Of a stretch of DNA of 64,000 nt, positions 49,004-59,525 are shown in pieces (the first letter of the stretch is position 1; each line of letters starts with the position of its first letter). The stretch lies in NCBI GenBank assembly GCA_036389255.1, contig DASVQI010000024.1, forward strand, positions 496,001 to 560,000, written 5' to 3'. The notes beneath the pieces are model-generated. The model was given only the letters and a program-made list of their open reading frames with translations, ran no database searches and was not told the origin of the DNA. The position numbers and the translations under genes were made by a program. Source of the DNA: JACVRN01 sp036389255. GTDB lineage: Bacteria; Acidobacteriota; Blastocatellia; Pyrinomonadales; Pyrinomonadaceae.

Positions 49004-49639
49004 ATGAAGAAAACTAAGCTGGACGCGCGTTTTTTCGACAGCACTCGTGGTCAGGTTGTAGGTATGCTCCGAGGAAGGGTGTGTACAGTTGACGAGCTTG
49101 CCGGTGAGCTCGGGTTGACCAATAACGCTGTCAGAGCGCATCTGGCTACGCTTGAGCGCGATGGGCTCGTAGAGCAGAAGGGTATCCGCCGTTCATTCCG
49201 TAAACCGCATTACACCTATTCCCTCACGACGGAGGCCGAGCATCTCTTCCCGAAGGCTTACGACGCTCTGTTCAATCAGCTCGTCACGGTCTTAAAGGGT
49301 AGGCTAGAGCATGATGCGCTCGAACTTGTTCTGCGGGAGGTTGGCAGTTCTTTAGCGGCGAGTCATAGCTCAAACAACAAGACAGATGATTTTGATAGAC
49401 GGATGCGTAGTGCAATTAAAGCTCTGGAGGCGCTTGGGGGGTCACCTCGAATCGAAGAGCATGAAGAGAAAGTATTGATAAAGAGCGGCAGTTGCCCGCT
49501 CGGCGCGGCTGTCGTAGAGCATCCGGAAGTTTGTCAGCTTGCCGAGGCGCTGGTTTCCCAGATTATCGGTCGGCCTGTAAAAGAAAGATGTGAGCGTGAA
49601 GAGCCGCCCCGATGCTGCTTTGAGCTGGTTGATAAGTAA
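49004..49639 (+). CDS. SufR-like Fe-S-type transcriptional regulator
   Basis: A 211-residue regulator with an N-terminal winged helix (GLTNNAVRAHLATLERDGLV) and a C-terminal Cys cluster. SCPLGAAVVEHPEVCQLAEA followed by CEREEPPRCC closely follows the C-x-HPEVC layout of SufR, where these cysteines ligate a 4Fe-4S cluster. In cyanobacteria SufR represses the suf operon under iron-sulfur sufficiency. No suf genes lie in the window, so its target may be ribA or itself: the candidate TTAATTAA operator lies in its promoter. The start is ATG 49004 with GGGAG 6 nt upstream. Confidence 0.82.
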   Translation: MKKTKLDARFFDSTRGQVVGMLRGRVCTVDELAGELGLTNNAVRAHLATLERDGLVEQKGIRRSFRKPHYTYSLTTEAEHLFPKAYDALFNQLVTVLKGRLEHDALELVLREVGSSLAASHSSNNKTDDFDRRMRSAIKALEALGGSPRIEEHEEKVLIKSGSCPLGAAVVEHPEVCQLAEALVSQIIGRPVKERCEREEPPRCCFELVDK

Positions 49640-50228
49640 TGAAGGAAATCCTCTCCTTTGCAACTTTGCTACGGACTTGAAAATTTAGATTTATGCTTCC
49701 GACTGAAAAGCTGGCAGGCTTAAGGCAAAACTCCCCGCATCATTGCATCTCGTTGAGGTAAAGAGAGCCGGGAGGCTGGATTTAGGTTTACGCGGAGGCC
49801 CGTCGCGGCATTTTCGCTTTAAGCCGATGAAAGAGCTTTTATCCCATAGTATTTCCTCTTATTAATAACCGTTAGCAACAATTAATATTTCTAAAGGTCT
49901 TCCTCACAAGTTTCATTCAAAATTCTCGCCATAGTTTTTAAGGGGTTATGCCCGCAAGAGAGTTTCGTCTCTTGAGCCCTTGCTTCCCTACCGGAAAGTG
50001 GTGTTTTCACCTGAAGGCCATTTAATCAATGGCCGGCAGAAATAGCGGGTTTGTATTCGAGGGGTGGCCCGATTTAGCTGCTCTTAGCTGTAACTACAAG
50101 AGAAGTCCCACCTACAGGTAGCGTAGCAATTTTGGTCTGTCTGTCTTCGTAGAAGTTATCCGAATGTTCGCTCTGCTCATTTATGTTCTAGCCTGCTGCT
50201 AACAAGACTAATTACAGGAGCATCTGCC
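49640..50228 (+). other. Long leader region of the giant RHS gene
   Basis: 589 bp without a credible gene. Hairpins are visible: CAAGAGA (49955-49961) with TCTCTTG (49968-49974), and GGCCATT (50016-50022) with AATGGCC (50028-50034). CTACCGGAA lies at 49988-49996. The Shine-Dalgarno AGGAG (about 50216-50220) lies 8-9 nt before the ATG. The region may contain the promoter and a structured 5' UTR, but I cannot name a family. Confidence 0.4.
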
Positions 50229-53200
50229 ATGACGCCAACCTACCGTCTTTCGCTCTACACCTTATTGCTCTCTCTATCACTAATCATCATATTTCTTTTT
50301 CCCTCCGCCCCTTCGTATAAAGTAAGTGCGTCCGGCACAACGGAGATGAAGACTGCGGGCGAGACGACCTCCGCGCTGAAGAGTGGCAAAGCGGCGCAGG
50401 CTCGGCCGGGAACCGTCGCCTCTGCACGGTTTATTGGAGAGGGAGCGAACGCCAACGGGTTCGGCAGCCTGCTGGCAACTAACCGGCTATTCAACCTTTT
50501 CGCCGCCCCACCCGCCCCCATCGTGGTACCTGTCAAGGTGACGCCGGTGAGCGTGACGGCTTCCGCCTCATACAATGCCTCAAGCGGGGCTGCTAATGCG
50601 GTGGACGGCAATCTAAATACGGCTTGGGTGTCGGGCGGGAATCCTCCTCAGTGGATACAACTCGACTTGGGGAAAGCATATACGCTCTCGTCCGTGCGGC
50701 TGAACGTGAATCAGTCTCCGGCCGGGGGGACGACGCATCAGGTCTACGGGGGGCCAGCGCCAGACCAGTTGACGCTTGTGGGAACGCTCTCCGGCACGAC
50801 GCAGACGGGGCAGTGGCTGACGCTTGAGACGGCGGCGGCCAACGTCCGCTACCTGCGTGTGACGACCGTAAGCAGTCCTTCGTGGGTGGCGTGGTCGGAG
50901 ATAGAGGTCTACGCCGCAGTAGACGACGCGTACTATACTGGCAAACCCCTTTCCATCCCCGGAACCATAGAGGCCGAGAATTTCGACAATGGTGGTGAGG
51001 GCCTTGCTTACCACGACACGACTCACGGCTCGCACGGGCAGGACTACGACCAGCCGCAACCTTACCCGGTGCCCTCCTTCCGCCAGCCGACCGACGTGGA
51101 CATCTACAAGGCGGCAAGCTTCAGCAACAGCTACTTAGTTCTGGGGCAGGCGGGCGAATGGCTTAACTACACGGTAGATATTGCCGCGTCCGGCACCTAC
51201 ACGCTCTCCGTGAGGGCCACTTGGGGAAATGCCGCCGGGGGCACCTTTCACATAGAGGTGGACGGCGTAAACAAGACCGGCCCAATTCAGATACCGAACA
51301 ATAATTGGGTGCTGACGACGATTACCAAGTCCGGAGTGTCATTGCCTGCCGGTCGTCACGTCATGCGCTTGGTGTGGGAGACGAATGCCTCCAACGGCTA
51401 TACGGGCGACATAGATTTTCTGAACTTCACGCTGGAAGCGGCCTCCGCCGTTAACCTTGCGGCCGGGATGCCCGCCACCCAGTCGAGCACGGGTTGGGAT
51501 TCGCCCGCGAGCCGTGCCGTTGACGGCAACACGGACGGCAACTGGTACAACGGCTCCGTCTCGCACACGGACTACAACGACCAAGCGTGGTGGCAGGTAG
51601 ACTTGGGTAAAGTTTATCAGCTAGAGAGGATAAACCTCTGGCTAATGACCGTCTGCTGTTCATCCCACGACAACTTTTACGTGAGGCTCTCAGCAGACGG
51701 GAGCAGTTGGACTAGTTACTACGTAGCCGGGCCAGTTGACCAGATAAGTCTCCCCGTTGCTGACGCGGCTCGCTACGTGAAGGTGCAGTTGGCCGGGCCC
51801 GGATACTTGGCGCTGGGCGAGGTTCAGGCCATGGGCTTCGGTTCGCCTACGTTGGCGAACATAGCCGCAGGCAAACCTGTGGCACAGTCGAGCACGCTGG
51901 TTAACAACCCGCCCGGTGATGCCAACCATGCCGTGGACGGTAAAATAGATGGCAACTACTTCAACGGCTCTGTGACCCATACAAACGGGGAGAACCAGCC
52001 GTGGTGGCAGGTAGACCTCGGCATATCTCAGACGCTCAGCAGCATAAAGCTGTGGAACCGCACAGACTGCTGCTCGGAACGGCTTTCCAACTTCTACGTC
52101 ATAGTCTCTGACGCGCCGTTTACTTCAACCGACCTGCAAACCACTCTCAAGCAGCCCGGCGTCTGGAGCTATTACACGGCCGGGAGCGCGGCACTCGTAA
52201 CGACGCTGCCGGTCAACCGCACGGGCCGATACGTGCGCGTACAGTTGAACGGCTCCGGCATACTTTCACTGGCAGAGGTGCAGGTATGGGCCTTGCCAAC
52301 ACTGGCTATTCCCGGCCTGATTCAAGGCGAGCGATTCAATATAGGCGGCGAGGGAGTGGGCTATCACGACACGACACCCGGAACTTCAGGGCAGGACTAC
52401 GACCAGCCGCAACCTTACCCGGTGCCCTTCTACCGCCAGCCGACCGACGTGGACATCTACAAGGCGGCGGGCTACAGCAACGGCTACCTTGTGCTGATGC
52501 ATGCCGGTGACTGGATGAGCTACACCGTAGATGTCTCTACCACAGGCAGCTATACCTTGCAGGCGCGTGTGACATGGGGCGGCACCAACGGAACGCTCGG
52601 CACCTTCCACATTGAGATGGACGGCGTAAACGTGACCGGCCCGCTTCAGATACCGGACACCAACTGGACGCTGACGGAGATTACAAAGCCGGGCGTGCAG
52701 CTCACTGCTGGCAAGCACATCATGCGGGTAGTGGCTGATACGAACGCCTCCAACGGCGTCATGGGTGATGTAGATTATCTCAACTTCACTCTGGCGTCCT
52801 CGCCTCCCCCTCCCTATAACAACGCGGCCTTCGTCTCTCAATCCATTCCCACAACGATGATTGCAGGCCAGATATACAACGGGTCTATCACGATGCAGAA
52901 CACCGGCACCACGACTTGGAGTACAGCCGGTAACTACAACTTAGGCTCGCAGAATCCGCAGGACAACATGACTTGGGGAGGAGCGCGCATTGCTTTACCC
53001 GGCACGGTGGCGCCCGGCTCCAACGTCACCTTCTCTTTCAGTGTGAGAGCCCCTTCCACGCCGGGCGACTATAACCTACAGGCGAGAATGGTGCAGGACA
53101 ATGTGGAATGGTTTGGCGCTCTGACGCCCAACGTCGGCGTGAGCGTCACAGGGCCGCCCCCGCCGCCGCCAACCCCAACTCCGACTCCGACACCCACGCC

Positions 53201-56200
53201 TGCGCCAACGCCCGCGCCGACACCGAGCGAAACCATCTGGGTAGAAGATTCACTGCCGACGGGCGCGGTACAGGCTGGCGACAATGAAGGATGGAACTGG
53301 ATTAGCGGGCCCAAATACTGGGGCTGGGCGGCGCATAACTCTGCGGCCTACTGGTCAGGGATGCATCAGCACTACTTCTACAACGCCACCCAGACCTTGA
53401 CCGTCAACGCGGGCGAGAGCCTGTTCGTATACATCTACATAGACCCCAACGCCAGGCCCAATGAGCTGATGTTGCAGTGGAATGATGGGACTTGGGAGCA
53501 CCGCGCCTACTGGGGCGAGAATATTTTGCCCTACGGCACGGACGGGACTAACTCACGCCGCTACATGGGGCCGGTTCCTGCGGCGCAGCAGTGGGTGAAG
53601 CTGGAAGTACCGGCAATCTTAGTGGGGCTGGAGGGCCGCACGCTCAACGGGATGGCCTTCACGCTCTGGAACGGAGGCGTCGTGTGGGATCACGCGGGGA
53701 AAGGCTCTTCCTCGAACCCGTCTCCGACACCTGTCCCGACACCTATCCCGACACCCGTCCCGACGCCTACTCCAACGCCCGTGCCGACGCCCACGCCGAC
53801 ACCCGTCCCGACACCTGTCCCGACACCAGTCCCCACGCCCTCGCCCGTGAGTCTCTCAATCTCCTATGAAGGCCGGTTGCGGGACAGAGTCGGTCAGGGA
53901 GAAATCCTGACCGGCGACGGCGCGTTGGACGGAACCTTTAACGTGTCGGTGCCAGCAGGCAGCACCCGCACCATTACGGCCGTCACTCTGGACAGGGGCG
54001 ACGGCCCCATCTGGGACACCGTCCCGAATAACGGCTGGTGGTCGCTCGGCGTGGCCTCCACTTATGACGGTGCGTTAGTAAACTCGTCGGCTGGCATCAG
54101 CTTCTCGCCCGCCGGAGGGAGTAGCTTTAAACTCTTCGCCTCTGACGGCACAGACTTCTTCGCCGTTGGGAAGACCTTTAAACTCACCGTCAAATTCAAT
54201 GACGGCGGAACAGGGTCTGGGGCGGTGACTATTACCCCGAGTGAGTCGGCCATGACTACCGCCCAACTCGACCCCCGCAACCGTACTGGAAATCCGGGCG
54301 AGGATTTGTTCTCGGGCAACTACAACTGGAGCGTGCCGCTATTAAACCTGCCGGGGCGCTCCGGCCTCGACCTTGGCCTGACTCTGGCCTACAACTCCTT
54401 AGTCTGGACGAAAGACGCGGCCAACTCTCGAATCCAATTTGACGTTGACCGGGGCTTCCCGTCCCCCGGCTTCCGTCTCGGCCTCCCGGTCATTCAGCAG
54501 CCGACCTTAAACGCCCAGACGGGACAGAACGCTTACGTGATGATTATGCCCACGGGCGAGCGTATAGAGCTGCGCCAGATTGCCGCCAACACCTATGAAT
54601 CCGCCGACTCGTCCTACATGCAACTGACCGTGGACGACGGTCTGACGGTTCGTACAACCGACGGCACGCAACTGAAGTACTACCTCATAGGGGCGTTCTA
54701 CCAGTGCACGTCAATAAAGGACAGAAACGGGAACCTTATCAACGTCGAGTATGTTAGCGACCGCATCGCATACATCACGGACACCGCCGGGCGCGTCGTC
54801 GCTTTCACTTACGACGCCAACAACCGTCTCTTATCTGTCAATCAGCAGTGGGTGGTGTTGACAGTCTCCGTAGATGGCACCAGAAAGAAGACGGTGCGGA
54901 CGAAGACGCTGGCGAATTTCACCTACAGTCCTCAGACAATCCAAACTGGGTTCTCCGGCATCAACGTCATAGGCCCCGCCGACGGCTCGCAGCTCTCACT
55001 GCTGACGGGCGTGAGCTTGGCCGATAGCTCGTCTTACGAGTTTATTTACAACGGCTGGGGGCAGGTCTACCAAATCAAGAGGCGTGCTCCCGATGGCCAC
55101 GAGCTATCGCGCGTCACTTACACAATGGATGCGCCGACCAAGGACTGCCCACGGTTTACGGCAAGGAAGGATTACGCCGAAAACTGGAATGACGGCCAAG
55201 AGGCGGTGACGACTTTCTCAGCCCCGAGCGCCGTCAGCCGGACGATGCCTGACGACGAATCCGCCTTTACAGGCAAGGTGTGCGAGGTCAAATCGCCCGA
55301 CCAAGTAATCACTAAGGTTTACTATGCCTCGCCCGGCTGGGGCGAAGGTCTGCCCGTTCTGACCGAAACGTTGGACGGTGCCGTGACCCGCAGGTGGGTC
55401 AGGACTAAATGGACGCAGGATAACGAGGGGCTGGCCTATCAACTGAACCCGCGTGTCAAGGAATCCATCGTTGGAGACGTTGAGGGGAATCGCAAACGCA
55501 CCATCATCACCTATCAGAACTTCGCCTTGCCGGAAGGCTCTAGCTGCACCCTGCCCGTAGATGTGGCCGAGGCGGACGCGAGCGCGACCGTGCGCCACAC
55601 CAAGAGGAGTTACAATCTGAACGCGGTCTACACCTCCCGGCGCATCATTGGCCTGACCGATACGGTTCAACTATTTGAGGGCGCGGGCGAGAGTGCGCTG
55701 CGGTCTAAAGTCTCTTACGCTTACGACGAGGCGGGGTATCTGGCTGAACAGCTCAACCTCATACAGCACGACGACGCTTACGGCATAGGCTTCGTCGCGG
55801 GTCGCGGCAACGTGACTGGCGTGCGGCGCTGGGACGTCGAGCGCCCCGACCAAGAGTCGTACTCGTTCATCACCCGCATAAGCTATAACACGGCGGGCTC
55901 CCCCGTCTCCGTCACAGACCCACGAAATCATACGACGTCCATCGGCTACGCCGACTCTTACACCGGTTCCGGCGTGGTGGCGAACACCTTCGTCTACGCC
56001 ACCTCAATCAAGGACGCGGCCGGATTCACCTCCTCTTCCTCGTACGAATATCTCACCGGCTTAGTCACCAAGATTCAAGACCCGTTGGGCGCGCAGGTGG
56101 TGTCGGCATACGACTCTCTGGGCCGGTTGACGCGTAAAACCACACGGGACGGCGTGGCCAACACGGACGTCACTTACACGCGGTTCGAGTACTTCCCGAA

Positions 56201-59200
56201 CGGGACAGAGGTGCGCGCCTACAGCCTGATTGACGTAGTTGAGGGAGTGCCGGTCGAATCTTTCTCATTGAAGCGGTTCGACGGGGATGGGCGCGTCATC
56301 GGCACTGCCGAGAACCACCCGAGTAGCACGAGCGGCTATAGCGGGGTAAGGCTCTCTTACGACATTATGGGGAGACTCAACGCACAGACCAACCCTTCAG
56401 AGATTAATGACCCTAAGGGCATTGAAGTCTCTAGCTGGACTCCCTCGGGCGAGGATGCCCCGGTAGGCTGGCAATGGACGCGGCAGTCGTATGACTGGAA
56501 GGGGCGACCAACTACCACGAACCACGCCGACGGCAGGATAAGGCAAGTCTCATACGGCGGGTGCGGCTGCGCCGGTAAGGAGGTGACGACCGTTACCGAC
56601 GAAGGCGGTAGAGTAAAGAAAACTTATCTGGACGTGCTTGGGCGGCCGGAAAAGAGGGAGACGCTGAATCCGGACGGCAGTGTCTTTGCCAGCACGGTCA
56701 GTATTTACAACGCGAGGGATCAGCTCACCTTTGTCAGAGAATATAAAGGGGGAGCCGTGGAAGGCTCATGCCCGGCGAACACCTGCAAGGAGACTGCGAA
56801 CACCTACGACGGTCACGGGCGGCTCTTCACCGCGAAGGGCCCCGAAGAGGTCAGGCCGTACACGTATAGCTACTACCCCGACGACACCGTCAACGTGGTT
56901 GAAGACCCGCGCGGGGTAACTATCACTTACACCTACGACGTGCGTCGCTTGACCGAAAAGCTGGTTTACACAGTCCCGAATGACCCTGCAACCGGCTTGC
57001 CTTACGCCAGTATCCCGGCGGTGCCAATGGTTGAGTTCGGTTATGACGGGGCCGGCAATAGAAGGTGGATGAGAGACGGCACAGGATGGGTGGACTATAT
57101 CTACAACAACCTGAGCCAGCTTAAATCCGAGACGCGGTTCTTCAGCGATCTGGCCGGAAGACCGTCGGGCGGAATTTACGTCATGGAATACGACTACAAT
57201 CTGGCGGGCGAGTTGAAGAGCATTAAAGACCCGTTCAATCGCATCAACTACGTCTATAACGAGGCAGGCCAGCTTAAGAGCGTGAATGGAGCCCCCTTCG
57301 GTGGAGTCTCGGATTACATCACCGATATTAAGTACCGGTCGTGGGGCGACTTGAAGGAGATGACCTATGGAAATCATCTGAAGGTTTCGACCGAATACGA
57401 CACGGGCTTACGCCTCAAGCATTTCGATATCAAAGGCTCCACGCAGAACAACCGCCCGGGAATGGAGACGGTGGCTCCCCGGGCGACGGCGGTAAGCGTA
57501 GACTACGACCATTACCGCGACGGGGCTCTGCGCTTTGCCGACGACGGAGTGGACAACCGTTTCGACCGCGCCTACGAGTACGACCACGTAGGGCGACTTA
57601 AGGAGACTTACACAGACGTTATCGCGCGCAAGTTTTTCAACCCGAGCAACACCGAGTCTATGCGACCCGCGCCATACAGGCAGAGCTACAGGTACGACGA
57701 GTGGGACAACTTAACCTCGCGGACTAGCCTGTTCTGGAGCGGCGGAGTGGATAATTTCGCGGTCGAGTATGACTCGCGCAACCGCATTACAGACCCGCAG
57801 TGGGAGTATGACGACGCGGGTAACGAAACGCATAACAGGACGGCCAGTCTCATTTACGACGCCGCGCAGAACAACGTGAAAGTGGAAAGTCTCACCGGGG
57901 AGGTGAAAAACCAGCAGTGGTTTGACGGCGACCGGCAGGTCGTGAAGAGGTCGCGTACCGAGACTTCCGAAGCGGACGGCAACTCCTATACTTCGACTGA
58001 AACCACCTATTATTTACGTTCCAGCCTCATCAACGGACAGGTGCTGGTTGAATTGGCCGAGTGGGGCACCAGGAACGTGGGTTACGTTTACAGTGGAGAC
58101 ACGGTTATCGCCGTACAGTACGACCCGGGGGCCACAGTCAGATGGCAGCACCGCGTTCCCTCCACCGGCAGTCACGGACAATCAGACCCGTCAGGCCAGT
58201 ATACACACGAAGGGGAGTTCGAGCCCACGGGCGTCAAGATCGGATTCTTCGACCCTTACATAGTGCAGCAGCCGGTTCCCGATGATTTAGGAGGCGCACT
58301 CTTCACCGGCGGCGGTATTAATGGCAATTGCAAGCTGGACGGCATCTCCATTGACTGCGCATGGGCCTATCAAATGATGGAAACGGGCGCGGCCGTCCCC
58401 TGCCCGAATAACGACTGCGGGCCTCGATGGAATCCTAACCGCGATGGTCACGGGCACGGCGGGTGGCAGCTATTCGCTCCCACCTTGGGGCCGGAAGGTG
58501 ATTGGCTAAACTTTGGGCCGTTAGATTTTAGTAAAGACCCGCGACCTACTTTGCAGCGAAGACAGTACGAGCAAATTGCCAGCCTTGGTTTCCTTCCGGG
58601 GCCTCGCTCTAAAAAACCAAGGTCTGGCCAAGGTAACCCTGACGGTAGAAAGAGCCCCGGTCAGCCGGGCACCCGCTCGGGTAGAAAATTAACCGAGTGG
58701 GAGCGGATACTTGAGTGGCGGCGCTCTAAGGCCTATTGGGATCGTTATTATGCTGAAACTGACCGCAACATCGAAGCGGCTAAACAGGCCCAAATGACAA
58801 AGGACGCCCCACAGGACACAAGGACTGCTGAGGAATATCAAGAGGAATACGATGATTGCGCCAGAGGCAAAATCGGAACATGGAGAAGACAAGAGTATAG
58901 GGAGGCTGTCCCGGCTATTGGTTCGGGGGCCGCTGCCTTATTAATCAATTGGTATGGGGGCAGGGCGCTCGGCTGGGCCGGAGGTAAATTGTTATCTGCT
59001 GTAGGAAGAACAACCCCTATTCCTATGGGGGCCGGAGGGAATGTAGGAATGGGCACAATTCAATGGTTTCTGGGAGATTTCGCAAGCGGAAATACGGCCC
59101 AGCAGTACTTTCTACAAAAAGGCCCTCAGATTCAGGCGGAACTTGAGGCCGGCCTCAGTGAATGTGATAGACAATTTCCCGAGGCTAATCAAAGTCGGAC

Positions 59201-59240
59201 ACGCATGCACTTGAAATTGTACCCGACTACTTGGCGGTAG
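50229..59240 (+). CDS. Giant secreted RHS-repeat protein with discoidin and CBM6-like domains
   Basis: A 3003-residue exported protein. After a signal peptide (about 1-35), three discoidin (F5/8 C) domains are clear (about 105-235, 410-540, 545-690), each with WWQVDLG or WIQLDLG, interleaved with two CBM6-like domains that both open GTIEAENF/GLIQGERF and GGEG. An NBR1-like Ig domain (about 860-975), Thr-Pro linkers (about 978-998 and 1165-1210), a jelly-roll-like region between them, and an Ig-like region follow. RHS/YD repeats run from about 1350 to 2650. The C-terminus (about 2690-3003) has a Cys-rich stretch, a charged region and two hydrophobic stretches (about 2895-2950). It may be a surface adhesin or polymorphic toxin. 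No immunity gene is seen downstream. Confidence 0.85.
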   Translation: MTPTYRLSLYTLLLSLSLIIIFLFPSAPSYKVSASGTTEMKTAGETTSALKSGKAAQARPGTVASARFIGEGANANGFGSLLATNRLFNLFAAPPAPIVVPVKVTPVSVTASASYNASSGAANAVDGNLNTAWVSGGNPPQWIQLDLGKAYTLSSVRLNVNQSPAGGTTHQVYGGPAPDQLTLVGTLSGTTQTGQWLTLETAAANVRYLRVTTVSSPSWVAWSEIEVYAAVDDAYYTGKPLSIPGTIEAENFDNGGEGLAYHDTTHGSHGQDYDQPQPYPVPSFRQPTDVDIYKAASFSNSYLVLGQAGEWLNYTVDIAASGTYTLSVRATWGNAAGGTFHIEVDGVNKTGPIQIPNNNWVLTTITKSGVSLPAGRHVMRLVWETNASNGYTGDIDFLNFTLEAASAVNLAAGMPATQSSTGWDSPASRAVDGNTDGNWYNGSVSHTDYNDQAWWQVDLGKVYQLERINLWLMTVCCSSHDNFYVRLSADGSSWTSYYVAGPVDQISLPVADAARYVKVQLAGPGYLALGEVQAMGFGSPTLANIAAGKPVAQSSTLVNNPPGDANHAVDGKIDGNYFNGSVTHTNGENQPWWQVDLGISQTLSSIKLWNRTDCCSERLSNFYVIVSDAPFTSTDLQTTLKQPGVWSYYTAGSAALVTTLPVNRTGRYVRVQLNGSGILSLAEVQVWALPTLAIPGLIQGERFNIGGEGVGYHDTTPGTSGQDYDQPQPYPVPFYRQPTDVDIYKAAGYSNGYLVLMHAGDWMSYTVDVSTTGSYTLQARVTWGGTNGTLGTFHIEMDGVNVTGPLQIPDTNWTLTEITKPGVQLTAGKHIMRVVADTNASNGVMGDVDYLNFTLASSPPPPYNNAAFVSQSIPTTMIAGQIYNGSITMQNTGTTTWSTAGNYNLGSQNPQDNMTWGGARIALPGTVAPGSNVTFSFSVRAPSTPGDYNLQARMVQDNVEWFGALTPNVGVSVTGPPPPPPTPTPTPTPTPAPTPAPTPSETIWVEDSLPTGAVQAGDNEGWNWISGPKYWGWAAHNSAAYWSGMHQHYFYNATQTLTVNAGESLFVYIYIDPNARPNELMLQWNDGTWEHRAYWGENILPYGTDGTNSRRYMGPVPAAQQWVKLEVPAILVGLEGRTLNGMAFTLWNGGVVWDHAGKGSSSNPSPTPVPTPIPTPVPTPTPTPVPTPTPTPVPTPVPTPVPTPSPVSLSISYEGRLRDRVGQGEILTGDGALDGTFNVSVPAGSTRTITAVTLDRGDGPIWDTVPNNGWWSLGVASTYDGALVNSSAGISFSPAGGSSFKLFASDGTDFFAVGKTFKLTVKFNDGGTGSGAVTITPSESAMTTAQLDPRNRTGNPGEDLFSGNYNWSVPLLNLPGRSGLDLGLTLAYNSLVWTKDAANSRIQFDVDRGFPSPGFRLGLPVIQQPTLNAQTGQNAYVMIMPTGERIELRQIAANTYESADSSYMQLTVDDGLTVRTTDGTQLKYYLIGAFYQCTSIKDRNGNLINVEYVSDRIAYITDTAGRVVAFTYDANNRLLSVNQQWVVLTVSVDGTRKKTVRTKTLANFTYSPQTIQTGFSGINVIGPADGSQLSLLTGVSLADSSSYEFIYNGWGQVYQIKRRAPDGHELSRVTYTMDAPTKDCPRFTARKDYAENWNDGQEAVTTFSAPSAVSRTMPDDESAFTGKVCEVKSPDQVITKVYYASPGWGEGLPVLTETLDGAVTRRWVRTKWTQDNEGLAYQLNPRVKESIVGDVEGNRKRTIITYQNFALPEGSSCTLPVDVAEADASATVRHTKRSYNLNAVYTSRRIIGLTDTVQLFEGAGESALRSKVSYAYDEAGYLAEQLNLIQHDDAYGIGFVAGRGNVTGVRRWDVERPDQESYSFITRISYNTAGSPVSVTDPRNHTTSIGYADSYTGSGVVANTFVYATSIKDAAGFTSSSSYEYLTGLVTKIQDPLGAQVVSAYDSLGRLTRKTTRDGVANTDVTYTRFEYFPNGTEVRAYSLIDVVEGVPVESFSLKRFDGDGRVIGTAENHPSSTSGYSGVRLSYDIMGRLNAQTNPSEINDPKGIEVSSWTPSGEDAPVGWQWTRQSYDWKGRPTTTNHADGRIRQVSYGGCGCAGKEVTTVTDEGGRVKKTYLDVLGRPEKRETLNPDGSVFASTVSIYNARDQLTFVREYKGGAVEGSCPANTCKETANTYDGHGRLFTAKGPEEVRPYTYSYYPDDTVNVVEDPRGVTITYTYDVRRLTEKLVYTVPNDPATGLPYASIPAVPMVEFGYDGAGNRRWMRDGTGWVDYIYNNLSQLKSETRFFSDLAGRPSGGIYVMEYDYNLAGELKSIKDPFNRINYVYNEAGQLKSVNGAPFGGVSDYITDIKYRSWGDLKEMTYGNHLKVSTEYDTGLRLKHFDIKGSTQNNRPGMETVAPRATAVSVDYDHYRDGALRFADDGVDNRFDRAYEYDHVGRLKETYTDVIARKFFNPSNTESMRPAPYRQSYRYDEWDNLTSRTSLFWSGGVDNFAVEYDSRNRITDPQWEYDDAGNETHNRTASLIYDAAQNNVKVESLTGEVKNQQWFDGDRQVVKRSRTETSEADGNSYTSTETTYYLRSSLINGQVLVELAEWGTRNVGYVYSGDTVIAVQYDPGATVRWQHRVPSTGSHGQSDPSGQYTHEGEFEPTGVKIGFFDPYIVQQPVPDDLGGALFTGGGINGNCKLDGISIDCAWAYQMMETGAAVPCPNNDCGPRWNPNRDGHGHGGWQLFAPTLGPEGDWLNFGPLDFSKDPRPTLQRRQYEQIASLGFLPGPRSKKPRSGQGNPDGRKSPGQPGTRSGRKLTEWERILEWRRSKAYWDRYYAETDRNIEAAKQAQMTKDAPQDTRTAEEYQEEYDDCARGKIGTWRRQEYREAVPAIGSGAAALLINWYGGRALGWAGGKLLSAVGRTTPIPMGAGGNVGMGTIQWFLGDFASGNTAQQYFLQKGPQIQAELEAGLSECDRQFPEANQSRTRMHLKLYPTTWR
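51037..51114 (+). repeat. Intragenic repeat, copy 1 (CBM6-like domain)
   Basis: The 78-bp stretch encoding GQDYDQPQPYPVPSFRQPTD onward is matched at 52390-52467 with only two visible mismatches near 51074-51077, although the surrounding domains differ more. This points to recent duplication or gene conversion within the gene. Confidence 0.8.
52390..52467 (+). repeat. Intragenic repeat, copy 2 (CBM6-like domain)
   Basis: This is the second copy of the 51037-51114 segment, encoding GQDYDQPQPYPVPFYRQPTD onward. It is about 97% identical at nucleotide level. Confidence 0.8.
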
Positions 59241-59317
59241 GCTCCAACGGATTATTGAGCGGGCAAGATTGTTCTTAGGAACGGCCGTGCCTCGTCCTGA
59301 GTTCGTTGACACAAAGA

Positions 59318-59350
59318 AGCTCAACTGCCATCGGTGATGGCAGTTGAGCT
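59318..59350. terminator. 15-bp hairpin after the RHS gene
   Basis: AGCTCAACTGCCATC (59318-59332) pairs perfectly with GATGGCAGTTGAGCT (59336-59350), with a GGT loop. No T-run follows on either strand, so it is terminator-like or a stabilising hairpin. It lies between convergent genes. The rest of the 285-bp gap holds nothing I recognise. Confidence 0.6.
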
Positions 59351-59525
59351 AACCCACGTTCAATGGCAGAAGATTCCGCCCGTCTTGAAAACTGACCTCA
59401 AGTAAGGCGCGGAGCCGGACGCGATTTTGGAGTAGTGAAGCTGACCGAGCACATTACGGCGGGCGTGTGTGTTGCCTTCGAGGCAATCATGGTCAGGAAT
59501 TTTTCCTGCAACACAGCTCGATGAT

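Noticed and set aside
53724..53850. CRISPR-like direct repeats
   Set aside because: These are degenerate CCGACACC units inside an open frame that encode a Thr-Pro linker.
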